A DNA stretch of 64,000 nucleotides from Saururus chinensis (lineage: Eukaryota; Streptophyta; Magnoliopsida; Piperales; Saururaceae), in NCBI GenBank assembly GCA_035235625.1, contig CP141149.1:27769753-27833752 (forward strand), given 5' to 3'. The translations under genes and the position numbers were made by a program. Below the pieces are notes generated by a model. It was given only the letters and a program-made list of their open reading frames with translations. It was not told the DNA's origin and searched no databases. Below are positions 60,832-64,000 of the stretch, in pieces (the first letter of the stretch is position 1; each line of letters opens with the position of its first letter).

Positions 60832-63503
60832 TCAAAATCGGGGGGATTCAAATTCCGGGGAAGGACTGTAGAGATCAGCCTTCTTCGGAGGATCACTTTT
60901 ACTCCTTCCACTTCCAGGTATTGTCCGTCGGGATCGAGTTACATTTTCTTCTCTTTCCCCTTCTCCCTTCCTAGACTTAGGTTGCGTTGCTTCATCACCT
61001 AATGTCTTGGGTGGGCCTTTTGGAACCTCATAGAGTGTTACGCCTCCACTTGGAAGCGGCGGTTCCTTGTTCTCACCTCGGGACTGGAATTTCTCCAAAA
61101 ATTCGACAACCTGGCTCATAGTGGGCCTGCCTTTGGGATTCTGGCTGAGGCATTGGTAGGCCAAAAAAGCTAGTTTTTGGGCTGCTTTAGCAGTATACTG
61201 GCCTTCCATTCTTGGATCTAAAATCTTCAGCAGCTTCCTTTGATGATTCAATAGAGGGCGGGCCCACTCAACCAAGTTGTGTTCTCGACTGGGCCGGGTC
61301 TTGTCCATGGCTCTTCTTCCCAGAAGCATCTCAAGGAGCACAACTCCAAAGCCGTAAACATCACTCCTAGCTGTTAGGTGCCCTGCTCATAGGAAGAAAA
61401 TTACTTGAATTACGCTATTAGAAGAAAATTCATATGTTTGTAATATATAACTCCTAATGAACTGAAGAAAAGTTGAAAAAATTCATTAACTATAGAGAAT
61501 GAAGGGATAATGATATTCCGACGAAATGATTGCTACAGGCAGCCAAAATGGAAAAGAAAAGGAAGTAATTCAAGAAGGTAAGAAGTGAAGAGTCAGCAAG
61601 TAGATCCGAAAATAACACTTCCCATAATATGCTCATTCTTTCATGTAACTTAACACTCCCTTAAACTGATAACTGCGACTACCTGTCATCACATATTCTG
61701 GGGCCGCATAGCCGTACGTGCCCATAACTCGAGTGGAAACATGGGTCTGGTCTCCCATAGGTCCGTCTTTGGCAAGACCAAAATCCGAAAGCTTTGCATT
61801 GTAGTCCTGGGAGTATAAATAATTTCTATAAGATACTGTGACTGGAATTTAGATTAATGACGCACTATTCAACATGGAATCCGAAAGATATCTAGATGGG
61901 TTATGAAAATTTGTTTCAGCCAAATTTTTGTCCTTCACAATTAGCTACATTATAAAGAATATGAAGCTTATTGGGTAAATAACAGATGAATTCACTTTTT
62001 GCTTGACCCGCTGAATTGAGGCCTGGAAATGTTTACAGTATCATTGTGTTCTGTTTGGGTCTCTTCCTTTATGTTTATGGCATCGCTTTTCCATAAATGA
62101 TATTAGAACATACTTGATGTTCCAATTCTAAATTTCTAACAGAAAATGACTCTAAATTAAATAATACTCCCCCCATCTCAAAATAAGTGCCCTATTTGGT
62201 TTTTCAAATTTGAAAAACAAATAGGACACTCATTATATAGTCCCATTTATATGAGCCCGGGCTCCCATAAACAGTAAATGTAACTATTAAGGTTTAGAAA
62301 TAAATAACAACACTAACCGAATCCAGTAAGATATTTGATGTTTTGAAATCACGATAGATGATAGGCCTTTCTGCTTCATGCAGGAAGGCAAGCCCCTTTG
62401 CTGCATCAAGGGCAATCTTCATTCTAGTAAACCAAGGCATTGTAACACATACTCCTGAATATAAAGTAAGAGCAGGGTCAACAATTACAAACGACCATCA
62501 AAAGGAATCATACATCTGGTATAATCATGCTATTCAGTCAGTATGGAAGAATTGCAAATTCATAGCCAGAATGACTTTGGAAGCTTCCAAAAATATCTAG
62601 TGATTTCAACATTATTTACTATAACTAAAACACAGCTATCTTTTAGGAGCTGATGTGATCAAAGTCAATATGAGAACAAAATGTAGTAATCGCTGATCTA
62701 ATACTTAAGTAATAGGGAAATGACAACTCTTATAATTTCAATAACAACCCGTTTTTTTAGTGGCTGGGGGGCTGGTTAACATACATGACATTTCCAGTAT
62801 AGAATGAGATAGATTCACATAATGCACATAATGGTTGCAAGCAAAAAGTACAAGATGCATATTATAACACGACATGGAATTGTTTTGGCATCAGGATGCT
62901 GCATTGAGATGGTGCTAAATAATTGTATTACCCATAAGAAAAACAAAGCAGTAGTTGATTTCTTACGGAGGAAAAGGTGCTTCTCAAGGCTTCCGTAAGC
63001 CATGTATTCATAAACCAACAGCCTATGCTCGTCCTCACAGCAATAGCCAATCAACTTTACAAGATTTGGATGGCTAAGCTGCCCAAGATAGTTCACCTCT
63101 GCCTGCACAAAATGACAATCAATTGAGTTGATTTTCCATTTCCTACAGAAGCTTATGAAATTTGGTCAGTAGCGTACCAGCCACTCCCTGTCTCCTTGGA
63201 AGCCCTCTGGATCCAGCACTTTAATGGCAACTTCTGTAGATTTGTATCCAGGCCTCACAGTATCATCAATTACACCTCTGTAGACAATACCAAACCCACC
63301 CTCGCCTAAAATTTGATCTGGCCTGAAGTTCCTAGTGGCAACTCTCATCTCATTATATGTGAAGATATCAACGTTCTTGTAGCTGATCTGTCGCAAGTCC
63401 TCAACATCTTTGGGAGTTGTTGGCACAGATGTGCCTCTGACTGTCTCTACAGTTGGTTCATCAGATTTGGTCGGAAAAAAACCCGATGTCTGAAATGCTT
63501 CAA
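60832..63503 (-). CDS. PBL17-like: Receptor-like cytoplasmic kinase, RLCK-VII, PBL17-like (first exon outside window)
   Basis: RLCK-VII kinases relay signals from cell-surface receptors in plant immunity and growth; this is a Ser/Thr kinase without a receptor part. Five exons in one frame: 63178-63503, 62967-63102, 62318-62454, 61683-61806 and 60832-61382 (1274 bp). The P-loop [17 protein letters not shown] (catalytic Lys), [11 protein letters not shown] (RD-type catalytic loop), [20 protein letters not shown] (activation loop) and [10 protein letters not shown] are all intact. The C-terminal tail contains [17 protein letters not shown] and SGRSKSDPP, as in PBL17 (At2g07180 from memory). The exon at 63503 starts after a splice acceptor (ATTTCAG), so an upstream exon, probably with the N-myristoylation signal, is missing and is expected beyond 64000. 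The gene is convergent with TORL. Confidence 0.93.
62167..62260. mobile_element. Possible Stowaway-like MITE fragment in a kinase intron
   Basis: TACTCCCCCCATCTCAAAAT begins a segment typical of Stowaway/Tc1-mariner MITE ends (CTCCCTCCGTCTC). It is followed by AAGTGCCCTATTTGG, an inner inverted repeat TTTTTCAAATTTGAAAAA and ACAAATAGGACACT. The expected complementary right end is not evident, so it is a fragment or a diverged copy. Confidence 0.5.
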
Positions 63504-64000
63504 CTGAAATATATAGTGTGGAAATAAAGGAGTTAGCAATTGCTTTTTACAAACAACTTCAAGGAATAAGAAGTAAAACAACAACCAGAGACTAAGTTAC
63601 AATGATAATTCATATGTGCTGCAGAAGAACCTAATATTTTGATGAACTTTTGATCTAGCCGGGCATTGCAAACATTCACATACTGACAACCTAATTGACA
63701 AATATTACTGAATTTTTTTCCAAATTCTCAATTTTGTAGCCAGGACAGTAAAGCTAGTAACTGCTTTGCTGGGCCAACTCAGCTTGAAAGTTGCCTATGT
63801 TCACAACAACTTCATAGAACTTGGACTGGACAGTGGACATCCATACTGAAATATTTAGTAACACAATCTCAAACATGTGGGCTAGTATGGCAGAGGTCAT
63901 CTGAATATAATCATGGCAATCATTGGGTTCATTAAGCATCTTCACCTTTGCCCACCTAGCCTTGTAAAAAGCTGCTAAGATATTACGGTTACACTAATGA
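63504..64000. other. Probable 5' intron of the kinase gene
   Basis: It lies upstream (minus-strand sense) of the first visible kinase exon. No N-terminal exon with a start codon and a compatible donor was recognised, so intronic sequence probably continues past the window edge. Confidence 0.5.

Overview
This is a window of flowering-plant nuclear DNA. It is AT-rich, its genes have many introns, and it carries a plant tRNA gene and plant transposons (copia, solo LTRs, Mutator-like, hAT). Four host genes sit at the two edges: a cycloartenol-synthase-like oxidosqualene cyclase (5' part only, minus strand), the small-subunit processome protein UTP21/WDR36 (complete, minus strand), a TORTIFOLIA1-like microtubule-associated protein (complete, plus strand) and a PBL17-like receptor-like cytoplasmic kinase (5' end missing, minus strand, convergent with the TORTIFOLIA gene). 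From memory, the Arabidopsis counterparts CAS1 (At2g07050), TORL (At2g07170) and PBL17 (At2g07180) lie close together, so the host genes probably keep an ancestral neighbourhood.

Between UTP21 and the TORTIFOLIA gene (about 13.0-54.0 kb) lies a nest of transposons that can be taken apart base by base through target-site duplications (TSDs). Copia nest: a decayed copia polyprotein is split into an RT half (13.4-13.8 kb) and an RNase H half (28.5-29.0 kb). Between them lie a degenerate LTR-like copy, a solo LTR-like element (14516-22103, TSD CTTAA) carrying another (14788-18801, TSD ATATC), a smaller one (23891-25469) and a sense-oriented partial copy. Mutator-like nest: a foldback-like element (30826-50520, near-identical 9-bp TSD, TIRs of about 330 bp) was entered by a solo LTR (34744-50164, TSD TGATC). 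That LTR was entered in turn by another LTR (35714-40552, TSD GATGT) and by a complete Mutator-like element (43161-50122, perfect 9-bp TSD TTAAAGAAA).

The 7-kb Mutator-like element carries two genes, both on the minus strand: a MURA-type transposase and a six-exon plant mobile domain (PMD) gene. The PMD gene reads cleanly through every splice junction except for one in-frame TGA. The transposase has a frame break, and a Lys where the family normally has Glu. The TIRs of the element carry arrays of a CpG-containing hairpin unit. A short relative (50725-52158, 9-bp TSD TAAAATAAA) has a 650-bp CT/GA hairpin as its body, and a non-autonomous hAT element (52605-53761, 8-bp TSD) follows.

I do not see a previously undescribed enzymatic system. 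The most unusual objects are the multi-level nest, the LTR-like family with nearly palindromic ends and no coding capacity, the PMD-carrying Mutator element with its hairpin arrays, and the CT/GA-hairpin derivative. All coordinates, splice sites and TSDs were read by eye; homology calls rest on remembered family sequences.
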